Source of the DNA: Palleronia sp. THAF1
Lineage (GTDB): Bacteria > Pseudomonadota > Alphaproteobacteria > Rhodobacterales > Rhodobacteraceae
Direction: 5' to 3'
DNA length: 64,000 nucleotides
Assembly (NCBI RefSeq): GCF_009363795.1
Contig: NZ_CP045420.1
Span: 38,501 to 102,500, forward strand
This document shows positions 7,583 to 14,570 of the stretch, piece after piece. The translations under genes and the position numbers were made by a program. The notes under the pieces are model-generated. The model did not search any database and had not been told where the DNA came from. It saw nothing but the letters and a program-made list of their open reading frames with translations. How positions within the stretch are numbered: the first letter of the stretch is position 1; each line of letters opens with the position of its first letter.

Positions 7583-9282
7583 GCGTCGGCCTTGTCATGC
7601 TGTGTCACGAGGCGCTGGAACGCGCGACACAGGTGGCGCGCCACTGGTCCGATCACGGCTGTCCCATTGTCATCCATCTGGACGCGCGGGTGCCCAAGCG
7701 CGATGCCGACGCGTTCGAGGCGTCACTGTCGGATCGCCCGAATATACGGTTTTCACGGCGCTACCCCTGCGATTGGGGCCGGTGGTCTTTGGTGAGGGCC
7801 ACGCAAGAGGCTGCGACGCTTCTGCTGCAAGCGTTCCCCGATGTTTCGCACGTGTTTCTGGCGTCTGGCGCGTGTCTGCCGCTGCGCCCCGTGGAAGAGA
7901 TGCGCGACTATCTTGCCGAGCGTCCCGGAACCGATTTCATCGAAAGCGCCACCACGGAAGACGTGCCGTGGACAAAGGGTGGCCTTGATTACGAACGGTT
8001 CACGCTGCGCTTCCCGTTCTCGTGGCGCAAGAACCGTCGCCTGTTCGACGCCTACGTTCGTTTGCAGCGCCGCGTGGGCTATCGCCGCCGCATCCCCGAA
8101 GGCATGGTGCCGCACATGGGATCGCAGTGGTGGTGCCTGACACGCGCGACCCTGGCTGCGATCCTCAACCACCCGCGCCGGGCAGAATTCGACCGCTACT
8201 TCCAGCGTGTGTGGATTCCCGATGAAAGCTACTTTCAGACCTTGGTGCGGCTGGTATCCGCGAATGTAGAAAGCCGCTCGCTAACGCTGTCGAAGTTTGA
8301 TTTTCAAGGCAAACCGCACGTCTTCTACGACGATCACCTGCAACTTCTGCGCCGGTCCGACTGTTTCGTCGCGCGCAAGATCTGGCCCCGCGCGGACCGA
8401 CTGTACGCGACGTTCCTGTCGGGCCACGCCGACGCGATGAGTGCTGCAGAGCCGAATCCCGGCAAGATCGACCGCATCTTCTCTAAAGCGATCGAGCGCC
8501 GGATCGAGGGACGGCCAGGGCTTTACATGACCGGGCGCTTCCCGCGCATCCAACGAGACAGCGCGCTGACCTGCGCGCGCTACACCGTGTTCGAAGGGTT
8601 CGGCGACCTGTTCCCCGAGTTTCAGGATTGGCTGCGGCGAACCACCGGGCTGCGCGCGCACGGGCATCTTTATGCGCCGGACCGGGCCGAGTTCGCGGAA
8701 GACCAGACCATCTTCACCGGCGCCCTGTCCGACAGCGCGACCCTGCGCGACTATAACCCGAAGGCGTTTCTGACCAGTCTGATCTGGAACACGCGCGGAG
8801 AACGGCAAGCCTTCCTGTACGGCTCGCGTGACACCGTGCCCATCGGCAGCTTCATCGCGTCGGATCCCAATGCCGAGATCATGGTGATTTCCGGCGCATG
8901 GGCCATTCCGCTGATGCGTGCTCAAATGGCTTTCCCCGATATCCGCAAGGAAGCCGCACGCCTGCAACGGATCGAGAATGAACACCTGATGGAGCTTCGT
9001 TCGGGCCACACCAAAGCGCGGGTGCAGATCTGGACGCTGGCGGATTTCGTCGAAAGCCCAGCAGAGCCATTGCAAGGCATCGTGGATGACGTTGCCGTGC
9101 GCCGGACGGGACCGATGACGGAAATGCCGCGCATGGCCGATCTGACCGGGTTCGGACAGTTCCTGCAAAACCTGCGCAACGAGGGCATGCATCCCTACCT
9201 GATGGGGGATTTCCCATCGGGCGCGGCACTCCGACGCGAAGACGCTCCGGCGAAGCCCTATATCGCGCGCGAAAACCGGTAA
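7579..9282 (+). CDS. GT14-like (core-2/I-branching type) glycosyltransferase with a large C-terminal domain of unknown function
   Basis: 567 residues in two parts. Residues 1 to about 270 resemble the Branch family of beta-1,6-N-acetylglucosaminyltransferases: LVMLCHEALERATQVARHW, IHLDARV, FLASGACLPLRP, GSQWWCLTRATLAAIL and WIPDESYFQTLVR are in the expected order. The remaining 300 residues (from about IFSKAIERRIEGRPGLYMTG) match a domain I recall only as a DUF5928-type extension in Rhodobacterales; it has WNTRGERQAFLYGSRD and VISGAWAIPLMRA segments. No signal peptide or membrane span. The GTG start overlaps the upstream stop. Likely role: transfer of a hexosamine to a surface glycan. The function of the C-terminal part is unknown. 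Confidence 0.8.
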   Translation: MSVGLVMLCHEALERATQVARHWSDHGCPIVIHLDARVPKRDADAFEASLSDRPNIRFSRRYPCDWGRWSLVRATQEAATLLLQAFPDVSHVFLASGACLPLRPVEEMRDYLAERPGTDFIESATTEDVPWTKGGLDYERFTLRFPFSWRKNRRLFDAYVRLQRRVGYRRRIPEGMVPHMGSQWWCLTRATLAAILNHPRRAEFDRYFQRVWIPDESYFQTLVRLVSANVESRSLTLSKFDFQGKPHVFYDDHLQLLRRSDCFVARKIWPRADRLYATFLSGHADAMSAAEPNPGKIDRIFSKAIERRIEGRPGLYMTGRFPRIQRDSALTCARYTVFEGFGDLFPEFQDWLRRTTGLRAHGHLYAPDRAEFAEDQTIFTGALSDSATLRDYNPKAFLTSLIWNTRGERQAFLYGSRDTVPIGSFIASDPNAEIMVISGAWAIPLMRAQMAFPDIRKEAARLQRIENEHLMELRSGHTKARVQIWTLADFVESPAEPLQGIVDDVAVRRTGPMTEMPRMADLTGFGQFLQNLRNEGMHPYLMGDFPSGAALRREDAPAKPYIARENR

Positions 9283-9291
9283 CGAGGCACC

Positions 9292-10713
9292 ATGGCCCAG
9301 ACCTTCGATAGCTTTATCCTGCTGGCAGAGATGCGCACGGGAAGCAATTTCCTGGAAGAGAATCTGAACGCGATCCCCGGCCTGCGCTGCTGGGGCGAAG
9401 CGTTCAATCCGCACTTTATGGGGAACGCCGGGAAGACCGAATTGGCGGGACTGTCGTTGACGGAACGCGAGCGCGATCCGCTGGTGTTGCTGGACGCCAT
9501 GCGTGCCAAGACCGATGGGCTGGCGGGGTTCCGCTTTTTTCACGACCATGACGCTCGCGTGCTCGAACACTGCCTGCCCGATCCGCGCTGCGCCAAGATC
9601 GTGCTGACCCGCAATCCGCTGGAGTCTTTCGTGAGCCTGCAGATTGCGCGGGCGACGAACCAGTGGCGCCTGAACGATATGAAGAATGCGAAGTCGGCCC
9701 AGATCACCTTCGACCCTGCCGCCTTCGCCGCCCATACAGAGGCGCTTCGGGCCTTTCAGGTGCGTGTTATGCGGGCACTGCAGACCTCAGGGCAGACGGC
9801 ATTCTACATTGACTACGAAGATATCGGCGATCTCGATGTTCTGAACGGCTTGGCCACTTGGTTGGGCTGCGATGGGCGGATCGAGAAGCTGACGCAGAAG
9901 ACAAAGGTGCAGAACCCCGATGGACTGCGCCGGAAGGTCGTGAACTACGACGACATGGTCGCCGCCCTTGGTCCGCTGGACCACTTCAACCTAAGCCGCA
10001 CCCCGAACTTCGAGCCTCGGCGCGGACCGGCGGTGCCCAGTTTCGTCACACCCCCCAGTGCGCCGGTGATGTTCCTGCCGATGCCTGGCGGCCCGGTCGA
10101 TGCGGTGCAGGCTTGGCTGCAGGGGATAGAGGCTGGCGATCTGGTTTCGGGACGAACGCAGAAAGACCTGCGAAAGTGGAAGCGGCAGGCTGTCGAGCAT
10201 CGCAGCTTCACTGTACTGCGCCACCCGGTTGCGCGCCTGCACCACGCCTTCTGCACCCATATCCTGATGCCGGGGCCGGAGTGTCTTACGGAAATTCGCG
10301 AAACGCTGCGCAGTCAGTACGCCTTGCCGATTCCGGCTGACGCGCCAGGCGCTGGATACGACGCCAACGCGCATCGCGCCGCGTTTCTAGACTTTGCGTC
10401 CTTCGTGAAGGGCAATCTGGGAGGGCAGACGAGCCTGCGGGTCGACCCGTCATGGGCCAGCCAAAGCACAATTCTGCAAGGCATGGGGCAGGTGATCCTG
10501 CCGGATTTGGTCATTCGCGAAGACGAGGCTGTAGACCGGTTGGCAGAACTGGCCGATGCGCTGGGCTTAGACGCACCCGCCTACTTTCCTGCACCGCCGC
10601 CTGCGCCAATGCCCCTGTCAGCGATCTACGATGCAAAGGTCGAGGCTGCCGTAAAGGCGGCGTATCAAAGGGACTACATGATGTTCGGCTGGGGAGCATG
10701 GGCGGCCAGCTAG
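9292..10713 (+). CDS. Sulfotransferase family protein, apparently two fused sulfotransferase-like halves
   Basis: 473 residues. The N-terminal half is Stf0/NodH-like: the PAPS 5'-phosphosulfate loop is LLAEMRTGSNFLEENL (near residues 11-26), and IVLTRNPLESFVSLQ supplies the Arg and Ser of the 3'-phosphate site. The C-terminal half (from about residue 250) has a second 3'-phosphate-like segment, FTVLRHPVARLHHAF, but its presumed phosphosulfate loop (VMFLPMPGGPVDAVQAWL) lacks the basic residue and looks degenerate. It sits ten bases after the GT14-like gene and is probably in its operon. Predicted role: sulfation of a surface or exported glycan, using PAPS. PAP disposal by CysQ, encoded upstream, would complement it. 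A serine acceptor or small-molecule acceptor cannot be excluded. Confidence 0.8.
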   Translation: MAQTFDSFILLAEMRTGSNFLEENLNAIPGLRCWGEAFNPHFMGNAGKTELAGLSLTERERDPLVLLDAMRAKTDGLAGFRFFHDHDARVLEHCLPDPRCAKIVLTRNPLESFVSLQIARATNQWRLNDMKNAKSAQITFDPAAFAAHTEALRAFQVRVMRALQTSGQTAFYIDYEDIGDLDVLNGLATWLGCDGRIEKLTQKTKVQNPDGLRRKVVNYDDMVAALGPLDHFNLSRTPNFEPRRGPAVPSFVTPPSAPVMFLPMPGGPVDAVQAWLQGIEAGDLVSGRTQKDLRKWKRQAVEHRSFTVLRHPVARLHHAFCTHILMPGPECLTEIRETLRSQYALPIPADAPGAGYDANAHRAAFLDFASFVKGNLGGQTSLRVDPSWASQSTILQGMGQVILPDLVIREDEAVDRLAELADALGLDAPAYFPAPPPAPMPLSAIYDAKVEAAVKAAYQRDYMMFGWGAWAAS

Positions 10714-10726
10714 GCTCGACGCGCGA

Positions 10727-11191
10727 TCAAGCCGCGTGAGATGCCGTGCGCTGAGTCAGAAGTGCGTGGATCGCACTTGGATCGTCATTCGCGCGTAGTG
10801 TGGTGCAAAGCTCGGGGTCACGCAGGGTGCGGCTGACCGACGCGAGTGCCTTCAGATGATCGACGCCTGCGTCTTCGGGCGCAAACAGCCCGAAGATCAG
10901 ATCGACGGGCTGACGGTCGACGGCACCGAATTCCAGCGGCTTATCCAGACGTAAGAACGCGCCGTGCACACGGGCAATACCGGCCATCCGCGCGTGGGGC
11001 AGGGCAACGCCCTGTCCCACTGCTGTGGGGCCAAGTGCTTCGCGATCCATCAAGGCTTCCGATACAGCGACAGGGTCAAGACCGTAGACCTGCTCGGCCA
11101 CGTCCGACAGCGTATGAAACAAGCGCTTCTTGCTCGATATAGCCGAAAGAACCCGTATCGCCTCAGGGGCGAGCAGTTGCGATAGAATCAT
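10727..11191 (-). CDS. ptsN: PTS nitrogen-type EIIA component PtsN (EIIA-Ntr)
   Basis: Regulatory phosphocarrier of the nitrogen PTS, phosphorylated by NPr on a histidine; in proteobacteria it tunes potassium uptake, nitrogen and envelope responses. The 154 residues fit the family (about 150). The phosphorylation site is H66 in GVALPHARM, followed by FGLFAPEDAGVDHLKAL, the usual EIIA-Ntr helix. It is the last gene of a minus-strand series lptC-lptA-lptB-hpf-ptsN, 39 bases after hpf. In many proteobacteria rpoN sits between lptB and hpf; here it is absent. Confidence 0.93.
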   Translation of the reverse strand: MILSQLLAPEAIRVLSAISSKKRLFHTLSDVAEQVYGLDPVAVSEALMDREALGPTAVGQGVALPHARMAGIARVHGAFLRLDKPLEFGAVDRQPVDLIFGLFAPEDAGVDHLKALASVSRTLRDPELCTTLRANDDPSAIHALLTQRTASHAA

Positions 11192-11230
11192 GACTTAACC
11201 CTGAGCGCTGTGGCGGCGCTTACTGCCGCT

Positions 11231-11809
11231 CTATCCTGCTGAATTGGGGTCGATCCACCCGATGTTGCCATCATCGCGCCGGTAGACCACGTTGACCCCG
11301 CCTGCCTGCTTCTCGTTGCGGAACACCAGGACAGGGGCCCCGGCCAGTTCCATCTGCATCACTGCCTCTCCGACCGACAGGGACGGTATGCGCGTCTCCA
11401 TCTCGGCCACGATAACGGGCGTCAGGTCGTCCGGTTCGGAATCGTCCGTCTGCTCTGTTGCGGCAAGGATATACGAGGCCGCGCCGGAAAGTTCAACGGG
11501 CTGCGACCGTTCCTTGTGGTGATCCTTCAACCGGCGCTTGTAACGGCGCAATTGCTTTTCCATCTTGGCGACCGCCGCATCGCAGGCGGCATAGATGTCA
11601 TGCTCTTTCGCGCTGGCCTGCACCGTCAGGCCGGTGGACAGGTGAATGACCGTTTCACAGGCGAACGCGGGCCCGTCCTTTGAGAACACTACCAAGCTGT
11701 CTGTCGGACGGCCGGGATACTTCGCGACGACCTCGTCGATCTCGGTCTGAACATGGGCGCGCAGCGCCTCGCCGATGTCGATCTGTTTGCCGCTGATCTG
11801 GTAGCGCAT
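11231..11809 (-). CDS. hpf: Ribosome hibernation promoting factor, long form
   Basis: Binds the 30S subunit and dimerises 70S ribosomes into inactive 100S particles in stationary phase. 192 residues: the N-terminal S30AE domain (YQISGKQIDIGEALRAHV to RRYKRRLKDHH, about 1-105), a linker, and the C-terminal dimerisation domain of long HPFs (SVGEAVMQMELAGAPVLVFRNEK and VVYRRDDGNIGWIDP). It has a strong ribosome site, AAGGAGAT, seven bases before ATG 11809. The 220-base gap to lptB leaves room for its own promoter, as expected for a stationary-phase gene, but no convincing -35/-10 pair was found there. Confidence 0.94.
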   Translation of the reverse strand: MRYQISGKQIDIGEALRAHVQTEIDEVVAKYPGRPTDSLVVFSKDGPAFACETVIHLSTGLTVQASAKEHDIYAACDAAVAKMEKQLRRYKRRLKDHHKERSQPVELSGAASYILAATEQTDDSEPDDLTPVIVAEMETRIPSLSVGEAVMQMELAGAPVLVFRNEKQAGGVNVVYRRDDGNIGWIDPNSAG

Positions 11810-12029
11810 GGGTCATCTCCTTCTGGATGGGGTATCCATGCCCGCAGGACCGCAAAGAGACGGTAAAGCGAACGGGCGAGGATATTGGAGTTAAACAGCT
11901 TTCAAGCTCATTCGTTCCGCCCAAGGGCTTGGAAACGATGGCCTTTTCGATGCGATCCGGGATCGGCAATACGGCTGTCATCGCATCATTTGGCGTCAGG
12001 ATGTGGTGGACTGTCAAGCACTGCCGGGC

Positions 12030-12785
12030 TTACGACAGGCGGAAACTGTCACCAAGGTAAACGCGGCGAACATCCGGATCGGCGATCACCTCGTCCGGCG
12101 TGCCGCTCATCAGCACGCCGCCTTCGTGCAGGATGTAGGCGCGGTCCACGATCGACAGGGTCTCGCGCACGTTGTGATCGGTGATCAAAACGCCAAGCCC
12201 CCGTTCGGTCAGGTTCGCGACCAGCGACCGGATATCGCCCACTGCGATGGGATCGACGCCTGCGAAGGGTTCGTCTAGCAAAAGATAAGCGGGATCAGCG
12301 GCCAGGCAGCGCGCAATCTCTGCCCGCCTGCGTTCGCCACCGGAAAGGGCCAGTGCGGGCGTTTGGCGCAGATGCTCTATCGAAAATTCAGACAAGAGCG
12401 ATTCGAGCTTGTCACGCCGCGCGTTGCGATCCGTTTCCGACAGCTCGAGGATGGCGCTGATGTTGTCTTCGACCGTCAGGCCGCGAAAGATCGACATTTC
12501 CTGCGGTAGATAACCGATCCCCATGCGCGCGCGGCGATACATGGGCAGAGTCGTGACCTCTTTTCCGTCGATGCTGACGTGCCCGCCGTCGGGAACGACA
12601 AGTCCCGCGATGGAATAAAAGCAGGTGGTCTTGCCCGAGCCGTTCGGACCCAGAAGAGCCGCGACCTCTCCACGTTGCAATTCCAGCGATACGTCACGGA
12701 TCACTGGACGCTTGCGATAGCTTTTGGCCAGCCGCTCGACGACAAGGCCCGAACGGGCCTGTGGGTCGCGTCCATTCAGGGCCAT
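12030..12785 (-). CDS. lptB: LPS export ABC transporter ATP-binding protein LptB
   Basis: Cytoplasmic ATPase of the LptB2FG complex that extracts lipopolysaccharide from the inner membrane. 251 residues with Walker A GPNGSGKTT, Q-loop YLPQEMSIF, signature LSGGERRR, Walker B YLLLDEPFAG and a switch histidine in LITDHNV. The sequence around the Q-loop and FAGVDPIAV is characteristic of LptB rather than other ABC ATPases. ATG 12785 directly abuts the lptA stop (12786-12788). lptF and lptG are not in the window. Confidence 0.96.
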   Translation of the reverse strand: MALNGRDPQARSGLVVERLAKSYRKRPVIRDVSLELQRGEVAALLGPNGSGKTTCFYSIAGLVVPDGGHVSIDGKEVTTLPMYRRARMGIGYLPQEMSIFRGLTVEDNISAILELSETDRNARRDKLESLLSEFSIEHLRQTPALALSGGERRRAEIARCLAADPAYLLLDEPFAGVDPIAVGDIRSLVANLTERGLGVLITDHNVRETLSIVDRAYILHEGGVLMSGTPDEVIADPDVRRVYLGDSFRLS

Positions 12786-13268
12786 CTACTGGCCGCTGGG
12801 CTCGAAGATGGTGCGCACGCGGCCTTCCATCCGACCGGTTCCTGTTTCCAGGTCAATCACCAGCCGGTTACCTGACAAGGCTGTCTGGCCTTGGGTCAGC
12901 AGCACTTCGCCGGTCATGACGACTTCGCCGCTGTCGATATCGTAAACGGCCTCTTGCGACTCGGCGGCCTCTGCGCCGTTTACCAGCGTTACGCCGCCGG
13001 TGGCATTCAGCGTCTGGATGCGCCCCAGATCCTGACCGGCATAGTTCACGAGGATGCGCTGGGCGGTCAGGCGCATTTCACCCTGGGTCACCAGCACGTT
13101 GCCGTTGAAGACCGCGGACCCGTCGTTCTGGTTTACATCCAGCTGGTCCGCCGTGACCTCGACCGGAAGTGACGTGTCTTGCGTCAAACCGCCGAAATCA
13201 ACCTGCCCCTGCGCGATAGCGGGTCCAGTCAACAGAAGCAGAAGGGCGATGGGGCGGATCAGGTTCAT
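12786..13268 (-). CDS. lptA: LPS transport periplasmic protein LptA
   Basis: Periplasmic bridge protein carrying LPS from LptC to LptD. 160 residues with a signal peptide (NLIRPIALLLLLTGPAIAQ) and an OstA-type beta-jellyroll: PVEVTADQLDVNQNDGSAVFNGNVLVTQGEM, then a repeat of the same kind (EAVYDIDSGEVVMTGEVLLTQG). The length is normal for alphaproteobacterial LptA. The start lies two bases after the lptC stop, and the gene is followed without gap by lptB; the three form one translational unit. Confidence 0.93.
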   Translation of the reverse strand: MNLIRPIALLLLLTGPAIAQGQVDFGGLTQDTSLPVEVTADQLDVNQNDGSAVFNGNVLVTQGEMRLTAQRILVNYAGQDLGRIQTLNATGGVTLVNGAEAAESQEAVYDIDSGEVVMTGEVLLTQGQTALSGNRLVIDLETGTGRMEGRVRTIFEPSGQ

Positions 13269-13270
13269 GG

Positions 13271-13909
13271 TTACTCGCTTTCCGGCGTTGCGGGATCGTA
13301 TACCACGCGCACCCCGTTCGTGAAGCGCATCGTTGGCGTATCGTCATTCTGGCTTAACGCCATTGCGCCCGCTTCGATCCGCCCGACCGGACCGACGCCG
13401 GTTACGGGACCGGGAGAGGCAATATCGTTCGTGGTGCCATCCACTTCCAGCGCGTCGCTTTCGACCGTGTAGCCTTGCGCATCGACGACCCGCACATCGC
13501 CCTCGACCCGGATGTCGTCATTCGCACGGCTCAGGGTGCCGCGCTCCGAGGTCAGCGTAACTTCGGCCCCGGACCGCGACGTCCAGCTGCCCGACACGGT
13601 TGTGGCGCGAGAGGTGTCTTGATCGGAAGTTCCCGGCTGTGCTTCGGCGGCGCGCAGGGTCACTGCGGCCCCGTCAGACCCGAGGCCCGCGTAATCGGGG
13701 TTCGCAATACGGCCTTCGGTCAGGATGCGGTCGATCTCGACGTCAGTGAAAGGGATGGAGTCGCCACTGCCGCGACGGTCGGCAACAAGGAACAACGTCG
13801 ACAGGATCGCCAATGCCGCGAGTGGAAGCGCAACTTTCAGGCGCGCCACCCACCGAGAGTGGCGGTTGTCGAAGTGGCCTGTGCGTTTGGGGATGGAAGA
13901 GCGGCTCAT
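13271..13909 (-). CDS. lptC: LPS export protein LptC
   Basis: Bitopic inner-membrane protein that passes LPS from LptB2FG to LptA. 212 residues: a basic cytosolic N-terminus (SRWVARLKV), one membrane span (ALPLAALAILSTLFLVA) and a periplasmic LptC/YrbK-type domain with the repeated GTLSRANDDIRVEGDVRVVDAQG pattern shared with LptA. The family is weakly conserved, so the call rests on topology, this pattern and the position before lptA and lptB. ATG 13909 was chosen because the membrane span then stands at the usual distance; an upstream extension to 14023 would overlap rnd. Confidence 0.88.
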   Translation of the reverse strand: MSRSSIPKRTGHFDNRHSRWVARLKVALPLAALAILSTLFLVADRRGSGDSIPFTDVEIDRILTEGRIANPDYAGLGSDGAAVTLRAAEAQPGTSDQDTSRATTVSGSWTSRSGAEVTLTSERGTLSRANDDIRVEGDVRVVDAQGYTVESDALEVDGTTNDIASPGPVTGVGPVGRIEAGAMALSQNDDTPTMRFTNGVRVVYDPATPESE

Positions 13910-13947
13910 GCGATCTGATGTAGCCTGCGCAGCCGCCCCGTTGAAGA

Positions 13948-14559
13948 CTAGTGCGAGAAAATGTCGGTTTCCGCATAGCCCATCAGGTCCAGCTGGGCGC
14001 GGGTGGGCAGGAAATCGAAGCACGATTGCGCCAGCGTGGTGCGGCCCTCACGGGCAAGCCTTTGGTCCAGCACGTCGCGCAGCGCATGAAGGTGCAGCAC
14101 GTCCGAGGCGGCGTAGGCGATCTGCGCGTCCGTCAGTTCGGGCGCGCCCCAGTCGGATTGCTGTTGAAACTTCGAAATATCCACGTCCACAAGTTCCTGC
14201 AGGAGCTGCCGCAGACCGTGTCTGTCGGTGTAGGTCCGCACCAGTTTTGATGCGATCTTGGTACAGTAGACCGGGGCGGCCAGCGCGCCGAAGGCATGAT
14301 ACATCGCTGCGATGTCGAACCGGCCGAAGTGGAACAGCTTAAGGACCAAAGGATCGGTCAGCAGACGTTCCAGATTGGGGGCGCTGGTCTGTCTGTGCGC
14401 CACCTGCACCAGATGCGCGTCGCCATCCCCCGCAGAAAGCTGCACGACGCACAGACGGTCGCGGTGCGGGTTCAGACCCATCGTCTCGCAGTCGATGGCG
14501 ACGAAGCGGCCCAGGTCCAGATCGTCGGGCAGGTCGCCCTTGTGCAGATGATTGGTCAT
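13948..14559 (-). CDS. rnd: Ribonuclease D-like 3'-5' exonuclease
   Basis: DEDDy-type exoribonuclease, likely trimming tRNA or other RNA 3' ends. 203 residues cover only the exonuclease domain: D23 and E25 in AIDCETMGLN, an Asp in FHFGRFDIAAMYH, and Tyr plus Asp in IAYAASDVLHL. Full-length RNase D of about 380 residues adds HRDC domains, which are missing here; this short form is common in alphaproteobacteria. ATG 14559 has GAAGGGAAAA ten bases upstream and starts 11 bases after the RND pump stop. A longer reading to 14601 would overlap the pump. Confidence 0.9.
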   Translation of the reverse strand: MTNHLHKGDLPDDLDLGRFVAIDCETMGLNPHRDRLCVVQLSAGDGDAHLVQVAHRQTSAPNLERLLTDPLVLKLFHFGRFDIAAMYHAFGALAAPVYCTKIASKLVRTYTDRHGLRQLLQELVDVDISKFQQQSDWGAPELTDAQIAYAASDVLHLHALRDVLDQRLAREGRTTLAQSCFDFLPTRAQLDLMGYAETDIFSH

Positions 14560-14570
14560 ACGTTTTCCCT

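Noticed and set aside
8281..9735. 484-codon minus-strand ORF opposite the GT14-like gene and sulfotransferase
   Set aside because: Typical shadow of GC-rich coding sequence; no start context or protein features.
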